Under the pieces are notes generated by a model. That model did not search any database. It saw only the letters and a program-made list of their open reading frames with translations, and was not told the DNA's origin. A stretch of 64,000 nucleotides of DNA from contig NZ_AP025145.1 in NCBI RefSeq assembly GCF_019977755.1, positions 2,170,001-2,234,000 of the forward strand. The letters are read 5' to 3'. Within the stretch, counting starts at the first letter, position 1, and each line of letters opens with the position of its first letter. The DNA is from Vibrio penaeicida (GTDB taxonomy: Bacteria; Pseudomonadota; Gammaproteobacteria; Enterobacterales; Vibrionaceae). Shown here piece by piece: positions 17,999 through 26,804 of this stretch. The translations under genes and the position numbers were made by a program.

Positions 17999-18466
17999 AT
18001 GACAAAATCTATCTTGCCTCTATTGCTCGTTCTCCCTTTTGCTTCTGCGACGCATGCCACAGACCTTTGCCCCGACGATCAACTTCTCATAGAAGGGTGC
18101 AGTTTTGGTAAAAAAAGTGTCTCGGTTTGTACCGCCAGTGAAAACACCATTTTGTATCGATATGGCACCGATGAAAAAATTGAAATGGAAATTGAGTCGC
18201 CAGTAAAAATGGCTCGCTCAAGCTACAGTGGTGGTGGCGCGGGTTTTGTCCTATTTGAAAACGGACGCTACAACTACATTGTTTTCAGTCGAATAATGCG
18301 TGGCGAACGCCAAGAAGACGGTAGCTTTGAGCACATCAGTGAAGCTGGAATCATCGTTGAAAAAGACGAGTCCGAAATCGCAACCCTCATGTGCAAAGCA
18401 GAGATGGTATGGGGTGAAGGTGATTTTCCTGAACACGAAGAACTCGTTGATTTTCGTTACTACTAG
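17999..18466 (+). CDS. Small periplasmic protein of unknown function
   Basis: A 155-residue protein with a signal peptide (MTKSILPLLLVLPFASATHA, cleavage near ATHA-T). Four cysteines follow in the mature part (DLCPDD, EGCSFG, SVCTAS, LMCKAE), suggesting disulfides. I do not recognise the family. It sits with another small unknown gene between the pxp operon and the putative toxin cassette; a protective or immunity role is only a possibility from position. Confidence 0.7.
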   Translation: MTKSILPLLLVLPFASATHATDLCPDDQLLIEGCSFGKKSVSVCTASENTILYRYGTDEKIEMEIESPVKMARSSYSGGGAGFVLFENGRYNYIVFSRIMRGERQEDGSFEHISEAGIIVEKDESEIATLMCKAEMVWGEGDFPEHEELVDFRYY

Positions 18467-18503
18467 AATCTGTTGACCTAATACCTGTTGATCAAAAGAG
18501 CTC

Positions 18504-18782
18504 ATGAAAACGGTAAACTACTTAGTTCGCGTTCACGCGTTACCAGAAGACTTAAAAGAAGCTTCTAGGGATACAAACCACGATTTGCATAAAACATCGG
18601 TGATCTACTCTAAGCTCATCAATACCGATCATTTATGGGAGGTTGATTCCATAGATGAATATAAGCAGATTTGGGTTGCTGTAAATTTTATAAACGACGC
18701 AGGGCAAGCTGAATTCCACACAATCAAAATAGATTCAGGCACTTACGAATCCATCGAATACGACGACTACATTATTAACTAA
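18504..18782 (+). CDS. Small unknown protein, 92 aa
   Basis: A 92-residue acidic soluble protein without signal peptide or membrane segment; composition (YLVRVHAL, WVAVNFINDAGQAEFHTI) suggests a small alpha/beta fold. Not recognised. It starts 37 bp after the preceding unknown gene and ends 102 bp before the 1111-aa gene. Its ribosome site is weak (GAG near 18499). It is the right size for an immunity protein, but nothing in the sequence shows that. Confidence 0.6.
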   Translation: MKTVNYLVRVHALPEDLKEASRDTNHDLHKTSVIYSKLINTDHLWEVDSIDEYKQIWVAVNFINDAGQAEFHTIKIDSGTYESIEYDDYIIN

Positions 18783-18884
18783 GATGAACATACTTACATT
18801 CTCATAGACGATACGATTATTTTTTAACCACCTTGCTACCGTGATATTTATAAAATATTAACTAATAATGTCAGGTATAAAGGT

Positions 18885-21800
18885 ATGAGAGACCCAATCT
18901 TTACCTTCTCGGCGCCGAGAACAGTTCAATCCATCAGCCATGAAGACGAACACGACTTTGCCATTCGTCTTTCACAAAGTGCATTAGCATCAACGCATTA
19001 TTTATCTCAGCTCCCACAGCAACTCAGTGCGCGCCGAATGCGGGCAGCGGCAAGAACCCTTTCTGAAACATTCCGAGGCCGGTTGTCCATTAGCCAGTTG
19101 CAAAGCCAGCATGAGAGTTTGCTGCGTTTTCATCGTCATATTACCAGTGAAGAACATCGGAAAACGTTTGAAGGTATCAATGAATTTATCGAGAGTTTCA
19201 GCCCAGCAATGCTCTCGCCAGACGATAGAACATCGCTTTGGGACAACCTGATTCATCACCTCTGGGTGGAATACAACCAAACAACCATTGAGCACATCGT
19301 TGAGATTCTAGTGACGGATCATTTCTTAAGGATCCACCGAGTCGTAGAAGCAGACGACGAACTTGAACAAGCTCAAAAAGATACCCGCCTTAAAATGGCA
19401 TTGCAGGCGCGAGTGGTTATTTCAGCCAGAGTGGATAACCGAACCGAACCTGAAACCACCTTTGGATTAACCGCCAGACAGCATCAATTGCTCGAGAACA
19501 TTCACCAAAGAAACATTCGAGCGCAAAAACTGAGCCGTATTCGAGAATTAAAAGACAAAGTAAACAATGAAATTCGACGCTTGGAGCATCAAGCAATAAC
19601 CAGCCCTTCTCAACCTACAGCAACTGCCGCTGCAACCACCGCTTTCACGACTGTAGCCACCACCCAACGTATTGCGTCCACCATTAGCTTGGATGCATTG
19701 AATCTCGATTTATCGGATGACACAAACCGCACTTTCGAACGCATCAGAAAAGGGGTATTCGACGCCCGTGAATTGCTGAGTTTGGCGCAAGAGGAGTTCG
19801 AGAGTGTGGAGTTGGATCAAGACGACAGCCTTGATGACGATATCGAAGAAGAAAGTACATTATTGGTCATGGGCAGTGAAATTTCCGTGGAAGAGAAAAT
19901 CCCTGGAATGTCCCTGTTAGCGGGGCTAAATGAAGAGGAAGAGCAGCAGTATGTGGATGTGACGTATTTCCGTGAACATGCCGAACCCATTCTCGCTGGC
20001 GCTGACGCCAGTATTAATGGTCGCCGAATGTCTGGTGAATTACTTCCAGAACGAGTAAAAGGGTTTCAAACTTTTCGATTTCCATTGCCCGAACCCACTC
20101 AGAATCCCGTTAGCCTGCAACTTCATTTATCCATTAACGCCAATCAAGTCATAGAGCCTGAAACCATGGTGGTCACTCATCTTCAAACGGCAAGCGCTAT
20201 TCTGCCGTGGCAACCGGAAGATTTAGATGAAATAGGCACGCCTCCACCGCCACTATTTGGCGTAAACAAAATCGGCATGGTTGATTTCTATCAGGTTGAA
20301 CAGGAATTAGCCTGTTTCGAAGCAGGCGAGCCTTCACGCACCGAAAACCTGCTTGCGCGTGAGTACAAAGAGCGCACAACTCGCAGGCTAGATGTGACCG
20401 AAAGTGAAACCGAACAGGTGAACGAATCGGCGTTTGAGCAAAAATCGGATTTGGAAACCACCACGCGCAACGAAATCCAAGCGGCGGTTGAGGAAGTTCT
20501 ACAGCAAGATTCATCGCGTAATATTAATGTGAATGCGGGGGTTTCTGGCGGTCCGAGTTTCATGAAGTTTTACGCCAACACGGCCATGACATTTTCAAAT
20601 TCTCAATCGCGCCAAGAAAGCCGATCTAACGCCATTCAATACGCTAAAAGCGTGACAGAAAAAGTACAGCGGAAAATCACCAGTAAAACCAGTACCAAAC
20701 GGCGAGAACGCCATCAGCAAGAATACGAAGAAATCACCAAACACGGATTGGACAATCGCGGCGGTGCTGAACATGTTTTCGGTATTTATCGATGGCTAGA
20801 TAAGATCTACAACCATTATGTGGTTCACATGGGGCAACGAACGTTACTCGAATTCAGTATCCCAGAACCGGCTAGGCGTTTCATTCAAGCGCAAGAACTG
20901 GCCGTTCCCGAAGACGATTTTTCTAAAAGAGCCCCTAAGAAGCCAAAGCGATTTGGTGTCCGTGTCCCCAATGATGTGACTCGTAATAATTACCGTAAGC
21001 TTGCCGCCAAATATGGCGTAACCATTGAAGCGCCACCAGCGCATAGGATTGTTTTGGTACGGGGGTATTCTGAAAGCAAACCACCATTAGCAGAACCTAT
21101 CGACCTCAATGACATACCGCATGAAGATGTGTTGTCCAGCACTTACGATATAGAAATACCCGAAAACTATACGGCGCATTTTGCCAAATTATCTTGTCGT
21201 GCAGCGCCTAGCTACCATGACGCAATCCGGCATGAACCTTCGGATCAAGAAGCCATTCCTTTGCAACCCGGTTTTTACGCCATTTTAGGCACAGAAGCCA
21301 TCCCAGATCACCAAGCGCCCTTCAGCGAAATACAAGTCGAGCGACACTTGAATCCTTCTGTCAGTACTATCTTCCCAGTATCGATCATTGTGCCTTGGTA
21401 TCACCGCACCTTCAGTTGCCAAGTGGAAATTCGATGTCGTCTCCGCGCGCGTATATTCCGCGAGTGGCAACTGCGCGCCTTTAATGATGTTATGGACGCC
21501 TACCGAGAGCAAAAAGCGCAGTACGATGAAGAAAAAGAGCGCCACCAATCTAAGCTTGCCAGCAGCGACTTAAACCCTAGATTCAAAAAAGACATCATTC
21601 AGCGAGAGCTTCGCCAGCTCGCCCTTTATATGATTCAAAAGCCTTTCAACATCAAGGTGGCAAAGAATCACTACCGAGAGAGAAACGACAAGCTACCTAA
21701 ACTCAAATTGACCGATAAACTGGATGAGCATAGCGATCAAGTCCGATTCTTCGAGCAAGCGTTTGATTGGGATCTGATGGCTTACCACTTATACCCTTAT

Positions 21801-22220
21801 TACTATGCGAAAAACCGAAGTTGGAGTGCCAAACTCAGCACGCAAGTCTCACGTAATCGAACCTTTGATGCTTTTATCAACTCAGGCATGGCAAGGCTGG
21901 TTGTACCTATCCGTCTGGGGTTTGAAGACGCCGTAAGCTATTACCTACAAACCGGAAAAATCTGGTTTGGCAAAGGGCTCGTCATGGATTCAGAGAACGA
22001 CTTATATTTGTCGATAGCTCAAGAATCGATTCAAGAAGAAGGCACTGTCCTAAACGATACTTGGCAAACGAAAGTACCCACCAATTTAACCATTGTGCAA
22101 GATCAAGCGGCTGCGCTTGTCGGGAATGGAATGCCATGTATAGACAATGAAGGGGTAGGACAAGGTAACAGCCAGTTAACACCTTTACCTCCTGAACCTG
22201 ACACCCCAAACGGCGGCTAA
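18885..22220 (+). CDS. Very long unknown protein heading a toxin-like cassette, 1111 aa
   Basis: No signal peptide and no membrane segment. Regions: helical N-terminus to about 240; Thr/Ala-rich linker about 241-262; acidic patch about 310-325; a conserved-looking core from about 459 (KIGMVDFYQVEQELACFEAG, then RTENLLAREYKERTTRRLDV) running through a Gln/Glu/Ser-rich helical stretch to HGLDNRGGAEHVFGIYRWLD near 625-645 and LLEFSIPEPARRF; coiled coil about 870-895; Pro-rich tail PPEPDTPNGG. From memory the core resembles a scattered family of long uncharacterised bacterial proteins with the sequence pattern YExGE...IEN, HGxDN, GVYRxVDK and EFxxPEPA. Function unknown. The stop is three bases before the next start, so it is coupled to the two following genes. 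It may be a scaffold or delivery component. Confidence 0.8.
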   Translation: MRDPIFTFSAPRTVQSISHEDEHDFAIRLSQSALASTHYLSQLPQQLSARRMRAAARTLSETFRGRLSISQLQSQHESLLRFHRHITSEEHRKTFEGINEFIESFSPAMLSPDDRTSLWDNLIHHLWVEYNQTTIEHIVEILVTDHFLRIHRVVEADDELEQAQKDTRLKMALQARVVISARVDNRTEPETTFGLTARQHQLLENIHQRNIRAQKLSRIRELKDKVNNEIRRLEHQAITSPSQPTATAAATTAFTTVATTQRIASTISLDALNLDLSDDTNRTFERIRKGVFDARELLSLAQEEFESVELDQDDSLDDDIEEESTLLVMGSEISVEEKIPGMSLLAGLNEEEEQQYVDVTYFREHAEPILAGADASINGRRMSGELLPERVKGFQTFRFPLPEPTQNPVSLQLHLSINANQVIEPETMVVTHLQTASAILPWQPEDLDEIGTPPPPLFGVNKIGMVDFYQVEQELACFEAGEPSRTENLLAREYKERTTRRLDVTESETEQVNESAFEQKSDLETTTRNEIQAAVEEVLQQDSSRNINVNAGVSGGPSFMKFYANTAMTFSNSQSRQESRSNAIQYAKSVTEKVQRKITSKTSTKRRERHQQEYEEITKHGLDNRGGAEHVFGIYRWLDKIYNHYVVHMGQRTLLEFSIPEPARRFIQAQELAVPEDDFSKRAPKKPKRFGVRVPNDVTRNNYRKLAAKYGVTIEAPPAHRIVLVRGYSESKPPLAEPIDLNDIPHEDVLSSTYDIEIPENYTAHFAKLSCRAAPSYHDAIRHEPSDQEAIPLQPGFYAILGTEAIPDHQAPFSEIQVERHLNPSVSTIFPVSIIVPWYHRTFSCQVEIRCRLRARIFREWQLRAFNDVMDAYREQKAQYDEEKERHQSKLASSDLNPRFKKDIIQRELRQLALYMIQKPFNIKVAKNHYRERNDKLPKLKLTDKLDEHSDQVRFFEQAFDWDLMAYHLYPYYYAKNRSWSAKLSTQVSRNRTFDAFINSGMARLVVPIRLGFEDAVSYYLQTGKIWFGKGLVMDSENDLYLSIAQESIQEEGTVLNDTWQTKVPTNLTIVQDQAAALVGNGMPCIDNEGVGQGNSQLTPLPPEPDTPNGG

Positions 22221-22223
22221 CCG

Positions 22224-23630
22224 ATGAGCCACCAACGCCTGCATAGATGGGCTGATGAAATTATGGCAGAGCAGCCCATCACTGGTCGCTGCGATTACCA
22301 AATCATTAGCCCCGGTCAAACCAATTTGATCAAAATGGCGATCACCTGCGAGTCGAGCGCAACCGATCTGCCCATCATTCCGGACGTATTTGAAAGCCAA
22401 GAAACGACAACCAGTGTGTTCCATCTTTACATTGGTTTTAGCGCCGTTGAATTACTGAAGACCTATTACAAAAACGGGAATTCCGCGCAAGATGGTACGT
22501 TGTACGTCGAGATAAACGAAGGCGACCGATTCTCCGATGCCTTATTCATTAGCGCAATATCGGGTAACAATCGCGCTCAACAACTGCTCATGAGTTCTAA
22601 GCTCGCACACTTACTGCCTATTTTTGTCCGGATGTTTAATGGAAAGTCCGCTACCTCGTTGCTTTCACTAATCGGTCGCTCCCCTGAGCCAAAGGAAAAC
22701 GAAGACAGTGACTTTTCTGATTTCATTGTTGAATCCATGGAAAGCCTTGTAAAAGCACTGGATAGTGTCAGCAAAGATCTCGCCTCGGATTTGCATGCAC
22801 CAAAAGAACTCTGGCACCCGTCGGAGCGCCCTGCCGATTTCAATCAAACGGTAAAAAGTGCCGGGGAGTCTATCAACAATGGCATCACGCAGCTTATCGC
22901 TGAGCTGCAACGCGTAGTTATCGACGTAAACCAATCGGTCAGCTCGGCATTGGGTGAATTCGAAGTTTGGGCCAACGACGCGATAGACACCATTGCTGAC
23001 TTATTCATTGGATTTTTCGACGCGGTTGATGAGCGTATTAACGCGGCAAAAGCCCTTATGCACTCCCTAACCGAGCTGATCACCCGATTTAGAAACGGCA
23101 TCTCATCCTTTCTTGCGTTAGCATCCAGCGCGATCAATTGGCTAGATACCAACAGACCCGATTTCAGCGAAAGTATCGATACCTTGGTGGGGTACTTTAG
23201 TGGGCTTTGGGATGGCATAGTGGATGCCATATTAGGATTTATCGATACGATATCACTGGTCTTCCACATCATTATTGCCCTGTTCAAACATGGTGGGAAA
23301 TTACATGATGTGTTCGAATTAATGCTGGAGATCATCGACGAGTTTCTCGCGGTATTGGAAAAAGTCCCTTGGGGCTCACTTTGGCAGATCATCACCGAGG
23401 ATCTCTACCCTGAAGTTCGCGATTTCTTTATTGAGTCGACCGATGAGCTGATGTTCTCGATTGGTGATGCTATTTCCAGAACTCCAGCGGCCTCAGGGTA
23501 TTATTTTGGTTACCTCGTGTACAACTTGGTGGAGATGTTTTTCCCACCAATGAAGTTTTCCAAAATTTCCGGTGTCGCCAACGACGCAGCCAACCTCACC
23601 AGTAAGTTCTTTAAGCGAATGGCAGGTTAG
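22224..23630 (+). CDS. Unknown amphipathic-helix protein, middle gene of the cassette
   Basis: A 468-residue protein. Residues 1-140 look globular; about 165-400 are long amphipathic helices with weakly hydrophobic runs (DTIADLFIGFFDAVDERINA, GIVDAILGFIDTISLVFHII); the end has GYYFGYLVYNLVEMFFPPMK. This last type of sequence often precedes the toxic domain in large polymorphic toxins, where it may help cross a membrane (recollection, not proof). It begins 3 bp after the 1111-aa gene and its stop touches the next ATG, so in other genomes it may be fused with the following protein. No family recognised with confidence. Confidence 0.75.
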   Translation: MSHQRLHRWADEIMAEQPITGRCDYQIISPGQTNLIKMAITCESSATDLPIIPDVFESQETTTSVFHLYIGFSAVELLKTYYKNGNSAQDGTLYVEINEGDRFSDALFISAISGNNRAQQLLMSSKLAHLLPIFVRMFNGKSATSLLSLIGRSPEPKENEDSDFSDFIVESMESLVKALDSVSKDLASDLHAPKELWHPSERPADFNQTVKSAGESINNGITQLIAELQRVVIDVNQSVSSALGEFEVWANDAIDTIADLFIGFFDAVDERINAAKALMHSLTELITRFRNGISSFLALASSAINWLDTNRPDFSESIDTLVGYFSGLWDGIVDAILGFIDTISLVFHIIIALFKHGGKLHDVFELMLEIIDEFLAVLEKVPWGSLWQIITEDLYPEVRDFFIESTDELMFSIGDAISRTPAASGYYFGYLVYNLVEMFFPPMKFSKISGVANDAANLTSKFFKRMAG

Positions 23631-24563
23631 ATGGCGACCAAACTTTCTAAAAAGGTGGGAGCGCGTAAAGCGGCAAACGCCCTCGATTTAAGCCCTCCCC
23701 TTAAAATAACCAAAATCATTAGCGTTGTTGATGTTCTCACTACATCGCTAAGAAAGCGCTTATTCAAGTCATCAAAAGGTTCCAAAAAAGGGTTGAGCGA
23801 TACCGTTAAAGCGTACGCCAAGCAACTCCAAGCCGCCAAAAAGCGAGGGGCATATTTAAGAGCAAAGTCCATGTTAAACAGTGCGACTCGGCCAGTGAAA
23901 GCGATTTTAGACAAAAGTGATGTTGGCACACTTTTCAGCAAAGCCCCAAAAGTCTCCAAAATTTGGCTGCCATTTAAACTGAATCAAAAAAAATGGCATC
24001 AGACTCGAAATACTGGGGCAATACAGGAGATGAGGGCGTTAATCTTTCCAGATAAACGCGTCCAGTTTGATATTGCAGGGGAAGTAAAACCTTCGATTTC
24101 CCCTTTGCGCTCCGACAAAGGAATGGATTTTAAAGATGACCTTCCTTCTCCTTCAACTAGACGTTTTAACGGGCATTCATTAAAAGGATACGAACGCGCA
24201 CACCTCTGGGGGCATGGATTTGGCGATGAAGCCAGAATGGGGTTGATGTACGCCCCTAAAGCACTCAATCAAGTGATTCAGAATAACGGGTTTGAAAAGT
24301 TCATTCGAGATGTCCAAATGCTGGCTCAACGCGAGGGAAAAAAGGTGCTGTGTAAGTGTAAAGCAGTCAGCCATCCACCAAAGGGGAACAGCAACCTTAG
24401 CCCCGGAAAAGGAGAACTACTGCTGTCAGAGGTATTTTATGACGTGGCGTATCAAACGAAAGATGGAAAGACGTTGCTGGCTCGTTTTGTTGCTACGGTA
24501 TCTGAACCACCAGAAAGTAAAGTGGTGATGAATAAGGCAGAGTCGTTCATTACAGAATTTTAA
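23631..24563 (+). CDS. Putative nuclease-type toxin, 310 aa
   Basis: The first 110 residues are very basic (runs of Lys/Arg) and may bind nucleic acid or be a linker. The C-terminal 150 residues contain YERAHLWGHGFGDEARMGL followed by YAPKALNQVIQNNGFEKFIR, which resembles the conserved core of secreted polymorphic-toxin nuclease domains (ERAH-x-x-G-x-GFGDEA...AP...NQ); this family link is from memory and the catalytic residues (probably the His and Asp/Glu of that block) are inferred. ATG 23631 directly abuts the previous stop. No immunity-like gene follows: the next gene is a chemoreceptor on the other strand. A transcription terminator ends the cassette. Confidence 0.75.
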   Translation: MATKLSKKVGARKAANALDLSPPLKITKIISVVDVLTTSLRKRLFKSSKGSKKGLSDTVKAYAKQLQAAKKRGAYLRAKSMLNSATRPVKAILDKSDVGTLFSKAPKVSKIWLPFKLNQKKWHQTRNTGAIQEMRALIFPDKRVQFDIAGEVKPSISPLRSDKGMDFKDDLPSPSTRRFNGHSLKGYERAHLWGHGFGDEARMGLMYAPKALNQVIQNNGFEKFIRDVQMLAQREGKKVLCKCKAVSHPPKGNSNLSPGKGELLLSEVFYDVAYQTKDGKTLLARFVATVSEPPESKVVMNKAESFITEF

Positions 24564-24588
24564 AAGGCATGCCCGTGAGCATGCCTTT
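24563..24588. terminator. Hairpin ending the cassette, probably bidirectional
   Basis: Perfect 10-bp arms AAAGGCATGC and GCATGCCTTT with a 6-nt loop directly after the toxin-like stop codon. T-rich on both exits (TTT on plus, TTTT on minus), between two convergent genes. Confidence 0.75.
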
Positions 24589-24619
24589 GGATGGTTAAAG
24601 TTCGTATTTAAAGCGATAG

Positions 24620-26527
24620 CTACACTTTGAACTGGCTCAGTAGCTGGTTTTGTTTTTCCACCACTTTTTGCTGTTCACCAATCGACTCCGTTAGGTTGCC
24701 CATAAAGTCAGACACCTCGACAGAAATATCTTTGGTAGCCTGCGCATTGCGATTCACTTCTTCACTCACGATGCTTTGTTGCTCAGCTGCTGACGCAATC
24801 TGATGAATCATATCTGTAATTTGACCCATTGCATGGCGAATGGCTTGCAGTGCCGTGTCAGCTTCTTGAGAGTGATCTAACGTTTTAGTCACTTCTTTCT
24901 GGCTGGATTCCATCACTTCTAACGCTGACTTAGAACCCATTTGCAGTTCATCGATCATGTTGCCAATTTCTTCAGTAGAAGCTTGAGTTTTCTGCGCTAA
25001 CGTACGCACTTCATCCGCCACAACCGCAAAACCACGGCCCGACTCACCTGCACGTGCCGCTTCGATAGCTGCATTCAATGCCAGTAAGTTGGTTTGATCA
25101 GCGATGTCGTTAATTACCCCAAGGACCGACTCAATTCGGTTGGTTGCTTGATTGAGGTCGGAAACAACGGAGACTGCCTCCATCACTTTTTTAGACAAAG
25201 CTTCCGTTGATTGAGCTGAATCTTCCACCAGCACGGCACTTTTCTCGATATTGCCATTCGCGCTTTGAACCGCAGTAGATGCTTGCTGTGAGTGGTTTGC
25301 CACTTCTCTTGCGCTCACCGACATTTCATTAATAGCGGCTGCCAATTGATCAACTTCGCGCATTTGTTCTGAAATGTAGTTTTGTGCTTTCGCTGTGCCT
25401 TCGGTAGAAGATTTCATGCTGACAGAGATATCATCACCCAACGATTTGGTGTCTGAAATCAGGCTCTGTAGCTGACTCATTAATGCGTTGATGCTAAGTG
25501 CGACTTTACCTATTTCATCTTCATTATGCACAGCGATACTTTTGGTGAGATCGCCATCGCCTTTTGTCAGATCATCTACTTTAGCTTGCAAACGCTGCAT
25601 TGGTTTAAACAGAAGTTGAAGCGTTCCCATGAGTGTTAAGCTGGCCAAAATTATTAAACCAAACGCAATCCAAGACATGGTGCTGAATAAATCACTTAAG
25701 CTCTTGTACGCGTTCTTTTGGTCAACACTCACAAGGTAATACCAAGATGTGTTCGAACCCAGTTTTACCTCGTTGTGGTAACCGATGCGTGTCAGACCAG
25801 AACTATCGAAGGTAAAGGAACCGTATCCCTTGCTGAGAATGATTGGCTTAGATTGGGCCAGTACTGAAATGTCACTAATGTTCGTTTCACCTGCGATACT
25901 TTTTGAAGAGGATGACGCAATCACCGTTCCTTTTGCATCAAATAAACTTGCAATCGCGCCAGCGGGCAAATTGTTGTTTATGTGTTCAGCGACAATTTCA
26001 AGGGTAAGATCGGCTAGCAGTACACCTTTCAACTCGGTTCCGTCATAGAAAGGTTCCGCAATACTCACCATCAATTTTTTGGTAGATGAACCGCGATAGA
26101 TACCAGTGATGATGGTAGATCGTTTTGCTTTTGCTTGCTTGTACCACCCACGAACGCGTGGATCGTACTTGTTTGAATCGTATTTACCGGTTCGTGAGCT
26201 GAACGCACGTCCATCTTCAAAACCGATAACAATGGCAAAAACCTGTGACGCATTCGCCACCTGCGATATAAGCAACTCAGTATCTTCTTCAGAGAAAGGC
26301 TGAGCAAATGTTGGCGCTGATTTCACGAGTGTTTGAGAAACACTGCGCACCCAAGTTTCAATGGAATCACTGACTGCATCTGTTTTAAGGGAAGCACTGT
26401 AGTCAATGCTGTTTTGCTTGTCTTGAGCTAGAAAATAATAAGAAATACAAAGCGACACACTCAGTGAGATAACAAGCAGCAAGGCTGCAACCGTAATCAC
26501 TCGTTGCTTAAATCCAAATTTAATCAT
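24620..26527 (-). CDS. Methyl-accepting chemotaxis protein with dCache sensor
   Basis: Chemoreceptor of 635 residues. Two membrane segments (about 10-32 and 280-302) flank a periplasmic dCache domain with the small-molecule signature YDPRVRGWYKQA and the following STKKLMVSIAEPFYD; HAMP about 305-360; cytoplasmic signalling tip [20 protein letters not shown]. Such dCache domains commonly bind amino acids, which would suit neighbours such as gltS, but the ligand is not shown. Monocistronic, convergent with the toxin-like cassette. Confidence 0.93.
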   Translation of the reverse strand: MIKFGFKQRVITVAALLLVISLSVSLCISYYFLAQDKQNSIDYSASLKTDAVSDSIETWVRSVSQTLVKSAPTFAQPFSEEDTELLISQVANASQVFAIVIGFEDGRAFSSRTGKYDSNKYDPRVRGWYKQAKAKRSTIITGIYRGSSTKKLMVSIAEPFYDGTELKGVLLADLTLEIVAEHINNNLPAGAIASLFDAKGTVIASSSSKSIAGETNISDISVLAQSKPIILSKGYGSFTFDSSGLTRIGYHNEVKLGSNTSWYYLVSVDQKNAYKSLSDLFSTMSWIAFGLIILASLTLMGTLQLLFKPMQRLQAKVDDLTKGDGDLTKSIAVHNEDEIGKVALSINALMSQLQSLISDTKSLGDDISVSMKSSTEGTAKAQNYISEQMREVDQLAAAINEMSVSAREVANHSQQASTAVQSANGNIEKSAVLVEDSAQSTEALSKKVMEAVSVVSDLNQATNRIESVLGVINDIADQTNLLALNAAIEAARAGESGRGFAVVADEVRTLAQKTQASTEEIGNMIDELQMGSKSALEVMESSQKEVTKTLDHSQEADTALQAIRHAMGQITDMIHQIASAAEQQSIVSEEVNRNAQATKDISVEVSDFMGNLTESIGEQQKVVEKQNQLLSQFKV

Positions 26528-26804
26528 TCTTTTACCTGTCTAATCATTCATCAACTCTTAGTGAGCCGATTGCTACAGGGCAAGAAGTGTACAGATCTAA
26601 AATAAAAATGGGAGTAACATCACATAAACGGATGGGTGTTCCGATTAATATTTATTAATTATCTTATTGTTTTATAAAAATAAAATATAATATGTTTAAA
26701 AGTGTCTATATTGTATTTAAATGTAACATTACTCAATAACACTCATAAAACAAGTATTAACTAGGTTGCTGTACAACCCCATAATGAGCTTTTAAAGAAA
26801 CACT

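Noticed and set aside
22844..23395. 183-aa minus-strand frame within the cassette
   Set aside because: Low-complexity Ser/Asn/Met shadow of the coding strand; no start context.
18885..24563. Type VI, contractile-injection or Tc-toxin system
   Set aside because: No tube, sheath, baseplate, spike, Rhs repeat or TcB/TcC-like sequence is present in the window.
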